In this document: positions 22,701 to 33,755 of the stretch, piece by piece
How the letters are laid out: the number at the start of each line of letters is the position of its first letter
Position numbering within the stretch: position 1 is the stretch's first letter
Origin: Erodium maritimum
Taxonomy: Eukaryota > Streptophyta > Magnoliopsida > Geraniales > Geraniaceae
NCBI GenBank assembly: GCA_963921825.1
Contig: OY997590.1
Coordinates: forward strand, 56,038,012 to 56,102,011
Length of the DNA: 64,000 bases
Direction of reading: 5' to 3'
Made by a program: the position numbers and the translations under genes
The notes under the pieces: model-generated
Database searches by the model: none
The model's input: only the letters and a program-made list of their open reading frames with translations
What the model was told of the DNA's origin: nothing

Positions 22701-23408
22701 ACCCCAATCTATCAAGGGATCAGAGAGTAGGATGGGTCTATGATCAGAAATGCCCCTACACAGACCAGTCTGAGACAAATTTTTGAAACCAGCAATTACT
22801 TGGGGCCCAAGCAAAAATCTGTCTAGCCTTGATGCTCTTGAGTATGGCCCAAACCAAGTAAATTTAGCCCCACTGAGTGGTATATCAATGAGAGGGGCTT
22901 CATTGAGTAATAGGGCAAAATGTCTAGAAGCTGAGGAGTAATGATTATAACCAGTTCTTTCAGAAGGATAGAGGGTTGTGTTAAAATCTCCAGCACAGAT
23001 GTAATACTGCCCCAAGGACTGAATCTCCTGATAAATTTGTAGCCATAGCTCTTTCCTAGCTCTCCCTCCACAAGGAGCATAAATGTTTATAATAGTGATT
23101 TGTGCTCCCCATTCAGTGGCCAAACCAGACCAGATAATACCATTATCAATAATTTTTGTTTCTTGAACCTGAAAGAAATGCTTGTTCCATAAAGTGCAGA
23201 TACCCCCAGAAGATCCTACAGCATCCAAATGTACCTCTTCCCATCCCCAATTCAAGCCCACTGTCCTCAAGAAAAATGGAGGGAAATTTTGCAACTTTGT
23301 TTCTTGTATCAAAATTATACCTGGAGAAAATTTGTTAATGACATCCTTTAGAGCCCTTTGCTTCTGCTCAGAGGAGACTCCTCTCATGTTCCATGAGAGG
23401 ATCTTCAT
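19750..23408 (-). pseudogene. LINE-2 ORF2 (endonuclease-reverse transcriptase) with few lesions
   Basis: Starts at the ATG at 23408. The endonuclease occupies residues 1-270 (MKILSWNMRGV, LIQETKL, NIYAPCGG, GDFNTTLYPSE, SDHRPI), with catalytic Asn, Glu, Asp and His motifs in place. The RT follows: GFIGGRQILDG, TRGLRQGCSLSPLLFALA, and FADD at about 21375-21395. Then come the thumb region and a cysteine-rich end (DTICPMCAFDFEEINHLLLSC). Translation is broken by in-frame stops at about 22584 (TAG), 20908 (TAG) and 20017 (TGA), each at a place where related LINEs carry Trp, and by a frameshift with a small deletion near 21715-21750. The enzyme nicks target DNA and copies the LINE transcript. This copy is inactive but only lightly damaged. 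Confidence 0.9.
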
Positions 23409-23609
23409 GGAGTTTCAATGGTGGGTTAACCTGGACTGAGAATGTATCTCATCCAGACAAACTTCTTCCTCCTCTAGATCCCAAAGTTCATCACTAGAAT
23501 CTGCTTCTAAATTCACTCTTTGATTTATCTCAGCCTCCAAGTTATCAAATTGATCAATCACCAACTGGTCAGCAACCAAAGCCTTGATTCCTATTGATTT
23601 GCAATAATC

Positions 23610-25904
23610 CTAGGGACTCTTTGGCTCTTCTATATGAACTGGTATTGCACTACTTCCTTTCTTTCTACTGTCTGGTAAGGCTAAGAGAGAGACTTGTCTT
23701 CCTTTCTTTGATCTGGTATCATACACATAGGACACAACTGGTTTTTTTGTCTTCCTATTAGAATAGGGTTTTGGGGAGGGTATTGGAGATTTCTGGTGAG
23801 TAACACTTTTTGGAGAAAACAATGACACAAAAAGACCCTTTCCCTCCACATTATTTTCCCTCTCCATTTGAAAATTATTAAGTGGACCCAAAGAAGTAGC
23901 TGGGGTTTCAACCCTTACCATCTCATTAATGATCTCTGCTGCTCCATCTTTCAAAGTGGTTGTGTTCTCAAAATCTGACTTCAAAGAGTTTAAGCCTTTG
24001 TCCACTGGTCCCAACCCAGTGAGAGAGAAAATATTTGTGACTTCACAATGTGACTGTGGCAGGATGGAAGGAATGACAGAGGTAGAAGAAGGAATAATCA
24101 AGGGACTAAGATCTTCCTCAGCAGTAATGGAGAGGTCAAAGGTATCTTTGACAACATCTTCAAAAACAGTTGGGAGGATTGAATCCTCAGAATTGGAAGG
24201 TAGTTGTTCTTGGCCTTCCCGATTCTCCTGCTGGGACATTCCTTTTGTCTCACCCTCAATAATTAATGTACCAACCCCAACCATTAATGTTGTTGCAATC
24301 GGATTGAGCTGAGTAATGGGGGTTGAGGAAAGACTGAAACCCTCATTTTCGTCTTCCAAAATAACTGGCAGAGGTTCCACCAAAATATTTTCTAACAATG
24401 GGGGTGTCTGAGTATTTTCTAGTTGAATGGAAGGGGCAGGACTTTGTAGCTTCTGTGTTTGTGTTTTAGGATCTGAGGAGTTGGAAGGAGATGAACCAAG
24501 AAAAGATGAGGCCTGGCTCTCTGAGCTACCTTGAGAATTGTCCTCCATTTCTAAATCCCATTGAGGAAGGGAATTATGATTTGTATACACCACCAAAGCT
24601 TCAAATAACTCATCTCCTATCATGAATGTAGTAATCTTATTCACATGTTGAAGAGTATGTGTGTGAATCAGAGCAAAAGCCACTTCTCTATTATTCCCAG
24701 ATAAAGAGGCTGGATGAGTGTAAACTAATTCTCCCAATTCTTCCACTGCTGGTGCCATGGTTTCCTCACACCACCCATGATATGGGATGCCCTTGATGGT
24801 AACCCATTGAAGAGAGCCTTTTTTCTTGCACAGGCCTTGTTTGTCTGGTATGATTCTAAACCAATTCTCAAGCCACTTCTTATTCTCCCCTAACATTAGA
24901 TTGTCAATATCTTCATCTAGACAGGTAAAGATTACACATCTATTACCCACATCTTTCACCTGTATCAAGCTTACTCCTTCTAGGGCCAATTCTCTTAGGA
25001 TTGCATCTGCACTGAGGTTCCTATGTGAGATTGCCAAATGTGATTTTGACAATTCTAAATCAAGACTTGTTACCAATGAACCTCTGGGACAGCTAGAATG
25101 TTGTTGTTCTTGCAAATGAGTAGGAAGTGACCTCTTCTCCTTCCATTCCATCCCTCTTGGAACTGCAAATGAGCCCATTTTTTTCTTTCTCCAAGCTTTT
25201 GCAACCAGTACTTTGTTTCCACACAAAGTCCACCCATTATAATTGTGTATAGCAGATGCAAGTCCTTCTTCATTACCAAATCTAATAAAAGCAAACCATC
25301 TACCTCTCAGGTTTGGTTTGGATGGAGCCTCCACTGCTAGGATGTGTCCTGCCTCTTTGAATTGTTCTTCCAACCAAATGCAACTGGAGTTGGGTGGTAT
25401 ATTACTGATAAAAGCCCAGTATTCAACTTCTCCAGTATTAACTTCTGACCAACCTCTATCTCCTTCCGAACTTACTCTTGGACCTAATCTCCTTCTCCAC
25501 TTCCTATCAAAATTTGATGACTGAAAGTACTCCTCATTCCTCTTCAATGTTTTTGTTGTTCCTCTGTTTTCAAAACCTGGAGGAGGTCCTAGGGATGAAG
25601 ATGTGGCTCCATGCACCTCAGTAATCTTGCTGGCTCTGTCCGGTCGTGTGTGTGAATTAAGGAGCCTCATTGAACCATCTGGCCTGGCCTGAAAGAACAT
25701 TTTCTCACTGTTCAGCATATTTGTGCATTTGAAGGTTTTTTTGATGTAGCTTCTATCTTCTTCTGAAGTTGGTGACTGATAAGTAGTTGGTTGTACTTCC
25801 TTCCCTTTAACTCTCAGCGTGCTCTGTGGCGAATCAAGGATTGACGGGTGACTGGGGGTTTGTGGATCAGAAAAGTTTCCACTATGCTCTTCCATTGTCA
25901 ACAT
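23610..25904 (-). CDS. LINE-2 ORF1 protein (RNA-binding, Gag-like), intact
   Basis: An uninterrupted frame of 764 codons starts at the ATG at 25904. ORF1 proteins of L1-type elements bind their RNA and form the ribonucleoprotein needed for retrotransposition. Residues about 160-245 form an RRM-like fold (YWAFISNIPPNSS, then RGRWFAFIRFGNEEGLASAI, then LVAKAWRKKK). Residues about 285-470 resemble the DUF4283-type region of plant retroelements (SHLAISHRNLSADAILREL, GIPYHGWCEE). The C-terminal third is Ser, Pro and Gln rich and looks disordered. I see no CCHC zinc knuckle. The length suits plant L1 ORF1, and codons run cleanly to the stop at 23610. It is an element gene, not a host gene. Confidence 0.85.
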   Translation of the reverse strand: MLTMEEHSGNFSDPQTPSHPSILDSPQSTLRVKGKEVQPTTYQSPTSEEDRSYIKKTFKCTNMLNSEKMFFQARPDGSMRLLNSHTRPDRASKITEVHGATSSSLGPPPGFENRGTTKTLKRNEEYFQSSNFDRKWRRRLGPRVSSEGDRGWSEVNTGEVEYWAFISNIPPNSSCIWLEEQFKEAGHILAVEAPSKPNLRGRWFAFIRFGNEEGLASAIHNYNGWTLCGNKVLVAKAWRKKKMGSFAVPRGMEWKEKRSLPTHLQEQQHSSCPRGSLVTSLDLELSKSHLAISHRNLSADAILRELALEGVSLIQVKDVGNRCVIFTCLDEDIDNLMLGENKKWLENWFRIIPDKQGLCKKKGSLQWVTIKGIPYHGWCEETMAPAVEELGELVYTHPASLSGNNREVAFALIHTHTLQHVNKITTFMIGDELFEALVVYTNHNSLPQWDLEMEDNSQGSSESQASSFLGSSPSNSSDPKTQTQKLQSPAPSIQLENTQTPPLLENILVEPLPVILEDENEGFSLSSTPITQLNPIATTLMVGVGTLIIEGETKGMSQQENREGQEQLPSNSEDSILPTVFEDVVKDTFDLSITAEEDLSPLIIPSSTSVIPSILPQSHCEVTNIFSLTGLGPVDKGLNSLKSDFENTTTLKDGAAEIINEMVRVETPATSLGPLNNFQMERENNVEGKGLFVSLFSPKSVTHQKSPIPSPKPYSNRKTKKPVVSYVYDTRSKKGRQVSLLALPDSRKKGSSAIPVHIEEPKSP

Positions 25905-25990
25905 GTTGTGTAGATCTCAAGTGAATCGATGACCTCCTCAACCACAGTGGTCCGACGGTCTAAAGATATACCGTCATGGACACAACATCA

Positions 25991-27149
25991 TGGGATTTGT
26001 ACGCATCTTGAAGAAGAAGAAAAACAAAGATAAACTAAGGATGAACTGTGGGATGAACTGTGAAAAACTGTGGTTGATGTTACTGTAGCTTTGTTGAGAG
26101 AATTTGCTTGAAGCTACATGGCACTCTGCTGTGCTAGCTTTGTCACTCCCCACCCAGTCATGTTTCTTGTTTGATGGGTACACGTGGCGTCTCCCAATAC
26201 TAACACGTGGTACTCAAGGGTCTTGTCACCTTGCAAATACGAATCATCATCTATCGATACCCAGCGCACCAAAGCAAAGCATTATTCTGAACGTCTCAAT
26301 CGTCTGCGGCCGCCTCCACCGTAGCCATCCCTTTCTATGTTTGCGAGGAGTGATTAAAGGTGATATTTGGGATTAGAAAAGAAAATCCGAGTAATGTCTA
26401 GATGGGTGATGTCCCATCAAGTCAAGTGGGCATAAGATTGGCAAAGCAAGCTTCCATATTCCAAAAAGCCAGTGTCCGTACAACTTTTCGGATCCATATG
26501 CTCATGTGCAACTGCAACATGCCATGGATTCTTTACCCATCTTACACTATTCTCAGTGGAATTAAACCCATTCGGTCTAATTTCAGTTTATTGAAGTTGA
26601 TTTTTTGGAAAAAACTATGTACTCTACGAATGAATTAGGTTGGATTCATGGGTCTATTTAAAATCGTGTCACAATACGAGTACACCGATTCGGTCTATTC
26701 CCAATCTATTGTATACAATTAAAATCGAAAACATATTCAAATCGATGTGTTTATCAAAATACAAGAAGAATCGACCCGACCAAAATACGTTTATTAATAT
26801 GTTCAAATCGATGCCATCACATTACACGTACAAAGTAACTACTATTGCCTATCGCAAACCAGCTTCCCAGACTCGAGTAATCGGTCTGGGGTCGTAATAT
26901 GACAGACGATTTCAATTTTTTTTCTCGGTATTTCATAATCAAAGATGGCAAGTGACAGGGATTCTCTTATGTCATTACTCCAAGAACACAACAAGTTATG
27001 TCACGTGAGGTAACCAACGTCACTCGTCATTTTTGATTATCGACAACTAAGGTACAATTTAAAGTCGTCCCGCACATTAAACCTCCAAAAAGAATTACAG
27101 GTCCTCCTCCAAAAAGAATTACAAGTCCGCACATTACATCCTGTATTGC
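25991..27149. other. Unassigned intergenic sequence
   Basis: The leftmost part may belong to the LINE-2 leader. Two CACGTGG (G-box type) motifs occur at 26181-26187 and 26204-26210, but no gene follows that they could serve. A short direct duplication (CCTCCAAAAAGAATTACA) lies near 27080-27125. No coding region is recognised. Confidence 0.5.
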
Positions 27150-27870
27150 CAAAGGACGACCTTATTCTTTCCAACCCTTTGGCGGCTCACTTGCTATCTC
27201 TGATTACGGTTGTGTCTAGGACTCCATCCAACTTGGATGGTCCCGCACGAGAATCCACCAATGCTTCCAGACGAACTCGTGGTCCTAACTCTCGTGGTAC
27301 ACCACCTCAACCACGTGCATCACCTGCTCGTTAGTCCAATCGGGTTGGTAAATGCGTTTCATCTCAAAACAACACTCATTGAAGCTCTTCACCTTCCGAT
27401 TGATGCCAATCCAATGATACCGGTAGTTCGCGACATACCGTTCATTCGTGAGGGATTGCCGATTCATGTGGGCTAGCTCCCCCCGTATGACATCCCAAAA
27501 CGCATCATTGGATTCGTCACCACCTTGACCCGTCTGTCTGAGCCATGCACACACAAAGGAGGATTCCTCGGGCCGATTCCATTTCCAATACATGTGTATC
27601 ATTGTTGGCGGGTTGACGTTCATTTGTGCATACAAGACCATAGATGGGATTTGAGTTCCCGGTTCCGACTGGCCGTGGTATAGGCGGCTCGAGCTCAACC
27701 CCGGTACCGGGGAAGAGCCTCGGAGAGGAGTGTCATCATCCATGGGAGGTGATTCGGGTGGCAGATAAACGGGAAAAGGAGAGGAGGCAGTGGAGAAACG
27801 ACGGTGGCGTAACTTCCGTGGAGACACCTTCGCAATGTTCCTTGAAAATATGTGGTGGCAGAAACGTCGA
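27150..27870 (-). pseudogene. PIF/Harbinger ORF1-like Myb/SANT protein remnant
   Basis: The minus-strand frame at 27285-27827 includes SSFVCAWLRQTGQGGDESNDAFWDVI and NRQSLTNERYVANYRYHWIGINRKVKSFNECCFEMKRI. Its spacing of Trp and aromatic residues matches the Myb/SANT-like accessory protein encoded beside Harbinger transposases (the group often labelled NAM-associated). The accessory protein binds element ends and helps the transposase. No ATG starts the frame and the C-terminal half is missing, so it is a remnant. The expected right terminal repeat lies at 28203-28220. Confidence 0.7.
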
Positions 27871-28202
27871 CGGCATCGACAGGTTAGGATAAGAATGTCG
27901 GAAAGTATGGAAATCCGGCGATGGTTATCGGAAGTCGAAGAAACAGGTTGAGAGAAGTAGTGAGGAAGACGAAGCGATTGGTCTTTTTATCGCAGAATCG
28001 TGCCTTGCGGCACACTCTGGTTCCCTGGTCACGACACGGCTGGGCCCCGTATCCGTCGATTCGATGGGTCCTTGAGTCTACAAGACCCTTGACGTCGAAT
28101 CTGCGCTTTCGCTGATTCGACGCAGACCAGACGCATACATTGAGATTCGACGCCTGTTTCAACGCCACCTCAGATTTGACGCCCAAACGACGCGCCGTTT
28201 CG

Positions 28203-28223
28203 ACGCCATTGTGGATAGCCTTA
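28203..28223 (-). mobile_element. Right terminus of a Harbinger element, with TTA target site
   Basis: CCATTGTGGATAGCC followed by TTA (28221-28223). Read on the minus strand it is TAA then GGCTATCCACAATGG, close to the usual plant Harbinger end GGGCATCCACAATGG with its 3-bp TTA/TAA duplication. The partner end was not found to the left. Confidence 0.55.
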
Positions 28224-28344
28224 TACACAACTCATGCTCAACTTTCACTATTTATCTTCCCCATCTTAAATTTTTTCATTCAAATGGTCATCCTAACCTG
28301 CACCGAAAGATTATATTCTATTTGAAGTTATCAAACGTAAAATT

Positions 28345-28990
28345 AAAATTTTTTGATATGCGAAAATTTTATTAGAGAACCAATGTTTCAAGCTGAAAAA
28401 CAAGGATAAAATAATACAATCTAAAACGGAAATTAGACAAAACCATTCTCAAAAATACCAAAAGGAGTAAAATAAAAGTAAACATAGGATGATAGGACAA
28501 ACAAAACATGCACAAAAGCTAAAACCCCAAAGCCCGCAACACTTATCTTGAGCCGACCCTAGGCACGGGTCCGAGCTAAACCCACACAACCCCTATGGGA
28601 AATACACCAAGCTTTAGACCTGTAATCTTGAATCAAATCTCCCGTTAGGCGCAAAATACTAAAGGAATGTGCTTGCAACTTCCTCAAAACTTCATTAAGT
28701 GAGTCAACCCCACCTTTATAAATTGCACAATTTCTTTAAAGCCAAATATACCAACACGTTAAGTATCCCATTTTCAGCCACACCTTATTTCGTCCAAAAG
28801 CTCCCATATCATTTCAGATCACCAAAATTGTTTGAAATCAAACGACATAACCCAATACAGCGACTACCATCCATGTACCCTGCTCCATAAACCTGCAGCA
28901 TACTCATAGTGTAATAACAAATGTCCTATATCCTCAAACACCAACTTGGACATTTTACACAACATATCATTCAGAGATATTCTGGATCCT
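28345..28990 (-). pseudogene. LINE 3' end with zinc-binding region, decayed
   Basis: On the minus strand, interrupted frames give CMLCKMSKLVFEDIGHLLLH, the cysteine/histidine pattern of the LINE zf-RVT region. This is followed by a non-coding tail ending TAATAAAATTTTCGCATATC with an A-rich end at about 28350. It is a 5'-truncated LINE insertion of about 650 bp, distinct from LINE-1 and LINE-2. Confidence 0.65.
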
Positions 28991-29013
28991 TTGATTTAGG
29001 GCTTTTTATTTAA

Positions 29014-29142
29014 ATGGGGGGTTTGATTGATCTCAATACGGTGGAAGAGGACGATGAAACGATGTCGTCTTATGGGTCCAACACGTCTTCTTCTTCATTT
29101 GATTTTCAAGCCACTCTCTCTGATTTTTCGTCTCATGTGTAA
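29014..29142 (+). pseudogene. ARF3/ETTIN-like first-exon fragment (tentative)
   Basis: An ATG-started frame of 42 codons reads MGGLIDLNTVEEDDETMSS and then a Ser-rich stretch before a stop. The start strongly resembles the N-terminus of auxin response factor 3 (ETTIN), which begins MGGLIDLN and continues with acidic and Ser-rich residues before its B3 DNA-binding domain. Here no B3 domain follows; the sequence becomes AT-rich spacer. It may be a captured or duplicated exon piece, or chance similarity over a short low-complexity stretch. The identification rests on memory of the family. Confidence 0.4.
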
Positions 29143-29493
29143 TATAGGGTTGTGGTTGCCAAGCTCCATGTGCGTTTATCTTAGCATGATCTGATTGGAT
29201 TTGAATTTGTTTTTGTACAAGTGATTTTTGGGTTTAATAGACGAAATTTACAGAGCAAAAATGAGGAAGAAATGTGAAGAATAAATATGAAGTTTTTTTA
29301 ATGAATTAATTTAATTATTAAAATTAACAAAACAACTAAGCTCCATTAAAAAATTAAAAACATTAAATTTCCTCATTAATTTAATATTAAAATATAATTC
29401 ATACATATTCTACCAAACAAATTCTGATTTTTATACATTTTTTTAATATTTAAATCTGATTTTTATATTTTTGAATTTATATATAGGGGGAGT
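29143..29493. other. AT-rich spacer
   Basis: Very AT-rich and without recognisable genes or repeats, up to the Copia A2 LTR fragment. Confidence 0.5.
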
Positions 29494-29685
29494 TATTGGG
29501 TCTCGAGGTAAGGTTGGAGATGAACCAACTCGTAGCGGAAAATCAATGAAAACCAAGAGACGATTAAAACCATGAAACTACTTACAAAGAATGGATTCAC
29601 AAGAGAAAAATTCAGCACTATTTCTTACCAAAACAAGAACACCCAGTAACGAATGATTGGCTTGAGTCTCCAAGACGCCTACGTA
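29494..29685 (-). mobile_element. Copia A2 3' LTR fragment
   Basis: 192 bp match the end of the Copia A LTR (plus-strand start TATTGGGTCTCGAG, compare TGTTGGGTCTCGAG at 38913). Identity stops after CCTACGTA at 29685, where Copia B sequence begins. With 35624-40548 it forms the outer frame of a minus-strand element whose middle has been replaced. Confidence 0.82.
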
Positions 29686-29686
29686 G

Positions 29687-30700
29687 TCAATCGAACTCTG
29701 GTGACTGACGGATACAAGGTGAACAACTCTGATTCCTATGTGTACTCGAAGGTCACGGAATCAGGTTATGTGATTATCTGTCTTTATGTCGATGACATGT
29801 TGATTCTTTGTGATAATAATGGTATAGTGAACCTAACCAAGAAATTCTTGTCATCACATTTTGAGATGAAGGACTTCGGAGAAGCTGATGTCATTTTAGG
29901 TGTTAAAGTTATTAGAAACACCAATGGCATCTCCTTGAGTCAATCTCATTACGTTGAGAAAGTGTTGAAGAAATTCCACCACTTTGACGTTATACCAGCT
30001 AAGACTCCCTATGATCCAAATGTACACCTAATAAAGAACTTGGGTGATAGAGTTTCACAAGTTCAGTACGCCCAGATTATAGGAAGTGTGATGTTCCTCA
30101 TGAACTGTACTCGACCAGACGTTGCCTACACGGTAAGCCGGTTGAGTCAGTATACTCATAACTCAAGTAACAAGCATTAGAATGCTTTGAGTCCTCTGCT
30201 GAAGTACCTGAAAGGAACTATGAGTTGGTCAATGCACTACAGTACATTTCCTAACGCTTTGGAAGGATATTGTGATGCAAACTGGGTTTCAGGTAATGAT
30301 GAGATCAGCTCGACGAGTGGTTATGTGTTCACTTTGGGTGGAGGTGCTATATCGTGGAAGTCTTCAAAACAGACTTGTATAGCCAGCTCTACCATGGAGT
30401 CCGAGTTCATTACCCTTGAGTTGGCTGGACAAGAGGCAGACTGGTTGAGGAACTTGTTAGCATATGTGCCTGTGTGGGGAAGGCAAGCAGTGTCTGTCTC
30501 AATACATTGTGATTCGCAATCAGCTATTTGCGTTGCAAATAATAATGTGTACAATGGTAAGAAGAGACACATTCGTTTGAGGCACGCTATCGGTAGGGAT
30601 GAGGCTCAAGCCCACATGTCAAGAGATCCGAAAGAAATCTTGCTGATCCTTTTACCAAGGGTCTACCAAGGAGAATACTCTCTGTTGTGTCAGAAGGGAT
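29687..30700 (+). pseudogene. Copia B RT C-terminal part and RNase H
   Basis: The plus-strand frame 29653-30180 carries LYVDDMLIL (RT active site), ADVILGVKV, and the RT end. The frame 30187-30768 is RNase H (GYCDANWVSG, ISWKSSKQTCIASSTMESEF, HCDSQSAICVANN). A single in-frame stop lies at 30178-30180, and the HIRLRH segment is followed by degraded text. In a normal element this part would lie downstream of the segment ending at 35623; here it precedes it. Its first 142 bp duplicate 35482-35623 with 11 mismatches. Confidence 0.88.
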
Positions 30701-30817
30701 GGGGCTCAAGCCCACAGGTCAAGAGAGTATGGATGACTAGTGTTAGTAGTCATATGCAGCCATACTAGTCTTGATGTACTACATCTCCCATTCCCATGAC
30801 AAAAGTAGTGCGTGATG

Positions 30818-31096
30818 ATTTATAACCAGTTTTGGTGGTGCTTTGAGACGCACTTGATAGATCTTATTAACAATCTATAATCAGTATTGGTGGTGCTTGT
30901 GAGACGCACTTGATAGATTGTAATCCATAACCAGTTTTGGTGGTGCTTGTGAGACGCACTTGATAGATTGTAATCCATAACCAGTTTTGGTGGTTCTATA
31001 GAGACGCACTTGATGGATTCTGCTGACAGGATGGACTCTATGTCCTTAATAACTCCAAACCCGATAGGGACAGTGCTTGTGAGAAGCACTTGATGA
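30818..31096 (+). repeat. Tandem repeat in Copia B 3' untranslated region
   Basis: Four units of about 55-60 bp share AACCAGTTTTGGTGGTGCTTG and AGACGCACTTGATAGAT, with a partial fifth at 31068-31096. They lie between the RNase H end and the polypurine tract. Confidence 0.82.
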
Positions 31097-31452
31097 GTTA
31101 CCTACGTGTGTGTGATGGTGGGCCGCCATCTATGAAAGACTTTGGGAAAAGTCTTCCTAGAGCACTCATTAGAACCAAGGTATACGCATGGCCATTAATA
31201 GCGTCTTTGATAGTATCGCGGATTCAGTGGAATCTGAAGTATGGTATGTGTTGTGTGACGTATCAACCGAAGCTAAGTAAGTTCAAGATACTATTCACTT
31301 ACTTTAAGTAAGTTGTTATCACACCTCATTATGCATCAATTCAAAGCGAAAGATATTGATGTTTAAGTATCGCACCTTCCAGTAACCAGAACTTTTGTGG
31401 TGTATTCTTTTATTTAAAATTGTTTTCCACGTGTTTTCGGCTTTTGTCGGCA

Positions 31453-31465
31453 CTCTGTGGGGGAT
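31453..31465 (+). other. Polypurine tract of Copia B
   Basis: TGTGGGGGATT immediately upstream of the LTR start at 31466, as expected for the plus-strand primer. Confidence 0.75.
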
Positions 31466-32421
31466 TGTTGGAAAATTGGTTGTTAAAAGCCTTTGTTTTT
31501 TTGCCTAAGGTGCCACATCGAAAAAACACAGCACAGCTGGTGTGTTTATAAGTGGTCCTCTCTCTTCCCTGTTCAACTTGGAACAGATGGGCCTATGCCA
31601 GTTAGGCCGGAGCGGGCCTCGCGCGCACCGCCGCCGTCGTCTGTCCGGGTCGGGATGGGCCGGGCCGAGCTCGGGCTCGGGCTCGGGTTTGGGTGGAACC
31701 CTGCGGGGCGGGCCAAAACATATTAAAACCTTATTTTTGGAAGATGATTTTATCTTATTTTCTTAGAAACGTTTTCAAACCTTTATTGAATATTTTGTAA
31801 CGGTTCAGCAGTTATGAGAATCAAACGAATTAAACGTGGTTTAATTTCTGAAACTAAAAATCAGATTTTATTGTATTGTTAATGGGTTTTATTGTGTTTT
31901 TAATAGGCTTGAAACCGAAATCAGATTTGAGCCTATATAAACTCAGCTTTGGTTCACTTTGTCACTTCCATTTTTTTACAAAAAAAACCATAGCCTATAC
32001 TATAGACGTTTTTCTCCCCTTCCTCTTTCCTTGCACCACACCCTTGTTCTGGTGCTGTTTTGCTGCTTCCACATCCAGTAGAGCGAATGGGCGCGCTGTT
32101 GGGTAGAGCTGTGTAACCTTGGGGAGCAACCGCTGCTGATCGCCACCTCGGTCACTCGAAAATATTGCTTTCAAGTTAGTAGTCATGTGCCACGCCACAG
32201 TTGATAGCTTACCATCCAATCACTGATACTTTGTGCAACCAGCTGCTAATAGTTTGTTCCGCGAAGTGCTGATAGTTTGTGCAGCGAAGTGCTGATAGTT
32301 TACCACACATCTGCTGATCGGCTTCTGCACGTCCAACCGGTTGGTTCTTTCCAGCTTTCAATTGTTTGCGTTGTTTAATTATGTTCCCTTAATTCATCGG
32401 TTCTGCATATATATTCCAACA
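31466..32421 (+). mobile_element. Copia B LTR
   Basis: 956 bp bounded by TGTTGGAA and TTCCAACA, an 8-bp inverted repeat. CTATATAAAC at about 31935 is a good TATA box. A very GC-rich block lies at 31600-31720. It has element-internal sequence on both sides: RNase H and polypurine tract upstream, gag downstream. The expected Met-tRNA primer site (TGGTATCAGAGC) is not recognisable just after 32421. Confidence 0.9.
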
Positions 32422-32465
32422 ATTTGAAAGCAATACTCCATTATTTATATATACCGTGAACTGTT

Positions 32466-33755
32466 ATGAACATGAACATGAATTTAAACATGCATACAAA
32501 CCTGAATTATTGCCTGTTGTTACTGCTCGTTCTTTGCATGCTGTTGAACCACTTTACGGTACCAATTACCGTCGTTGGTCTCAAAAAATTGTTGATGTTT
32601 TTTGAACAAATGGATATTGACTATGTACTACTTAATGATCCCATCGTACCCTCAGCTGCTACCCCTGGTGCTACTCCCGTAGTTGCCTCCATTGTTAGGG
32701 ACAATGAGGCTAAACTTCTCAAATTTGATAAGGACAATAAAACTGCTCGCTACCAGATTTTGAGCTTTGTCACCAACACTTTGTTTGACCTGCGTTGTGT
32801 TCACAAGTCAGCCAAATTTATTTGGGAGACTTTGAACAAAAAGTATGGGGCTGACGACACTGGGAAGAAGAAGTACGTCATGGGGAAGTGGCTCGCCTTC
32901 CAAATGGTGGACAACCGTTCGATCATGGATCAAGTCCACGTTTACGAGGACTTGTATGTTGTCATCGTCAACGAAGGGATGAAGATGTACGAGGTAATCC
33001 TCGCCCATGTGCTGTTGGAGAAGTTTCCACCGTCGTTGAAGGACTACCGCAATCATCTAAAGCATAGAGAGAAGGATCTGACGCTTCAAGACCTGATCAG
33101 TCATATGAAGATCGAGGAAGAAAACCGCATGAAGGATGCTCTGAGTTCCTTCCCAACTCCTTTGCCGCCTCCGACGGCAAAGGCCAACATCGTGGAGTCT
33201 GGTGGGCCGTCTCGTCAAGCTAAGCCCAAACCAAAGCCCAAGTCCAAGACTAAGGAAGCTCCCAAGCGAGGACCTCCCAACAACCGCAACAAGTATGTGA
33301 AGCCCTCATCTGCTATCCAGAAACCGAAGCAGAACTTGTTGTGCTATGTTTGCGGCCAAGCTGGACATAAGGATTATCAGTGTATGCAACGTCAAGGCTA
33401 CAAGAAGAATGATGCAATATCCTACATTGTTGAAGATGATGACATCGTAGCTGCTGTGGTTGCTGAGGACATGCTGGTTCACAACACTATTGATTGGGCG
33501 TTGGACTCTGCATCCACCCGTCATCTCTGCAACTCCAAGGAACTCTTCTACGAGTTTGAAGCCTCTGCACCTGGTGAAGTGGTTCATATGGGGAATGACT
33601 CTAACGCAATGATTGTTGGAAGCGGAAAGATTATGTTGAAGCTGACATCTGGGAAGACACTCGTACTCAATAATGCCCTTTGTGTCCCTACTCGGCGACG
33701 CAACCTTGTCTCTGGACCTCTACTGATGAAGGCTGGAATGAAGACTGTTATATAG
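32466..33755 (+). pseudogene. Copia B Gag-protease
   Basis: A long open frame (429 codons from the ATG at 32466). From about residue 42 it follows Copia Gag (LMFFEQMDIDYVL, then IWETLNKKYGADD), with a CCHC zinc knuckle CYVCGQAGHKDYQC near residue 295 and the aspartic protease motif WALDSASTRHLC near residue 345 (DSG-type motif reading DSA). The first ~40 residues appear to be read out of frame: the proper gag text (GTNYRRWSQK) lies in another frame up to an A6 run at about 32584-32589. The element-internal stop at 33753-33755 separates it from integrase. Gag forms the particle; the protease cuts the polyprotein. Confidence 0.85.

Larger units (their letters stand above)
18946..25990 (-). mobile_element. 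LINE-2: nearly full-length L1-like retrotransposon
   Basis: A minus-strand element of about 7 kb with a short 5' leader, ORF1 (23610-25904), a 201-bp spacer, ORF2 (19750-23408, broken) and a long 3' untranslated region (about 800 bp) ending TTTGCTGATAAAAAAAG near 18954. ORF1 is uninterrupted and ORF2 has only three nonsense changes and one frameshift or deletion, so the insertion is young compared with LINE-1. No RNase H domain follows the RT, unlike LINE-1. The exact 5' end (25.9-26.1 kb) and the target duplication could not be fixed. Confidence 0.9.
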
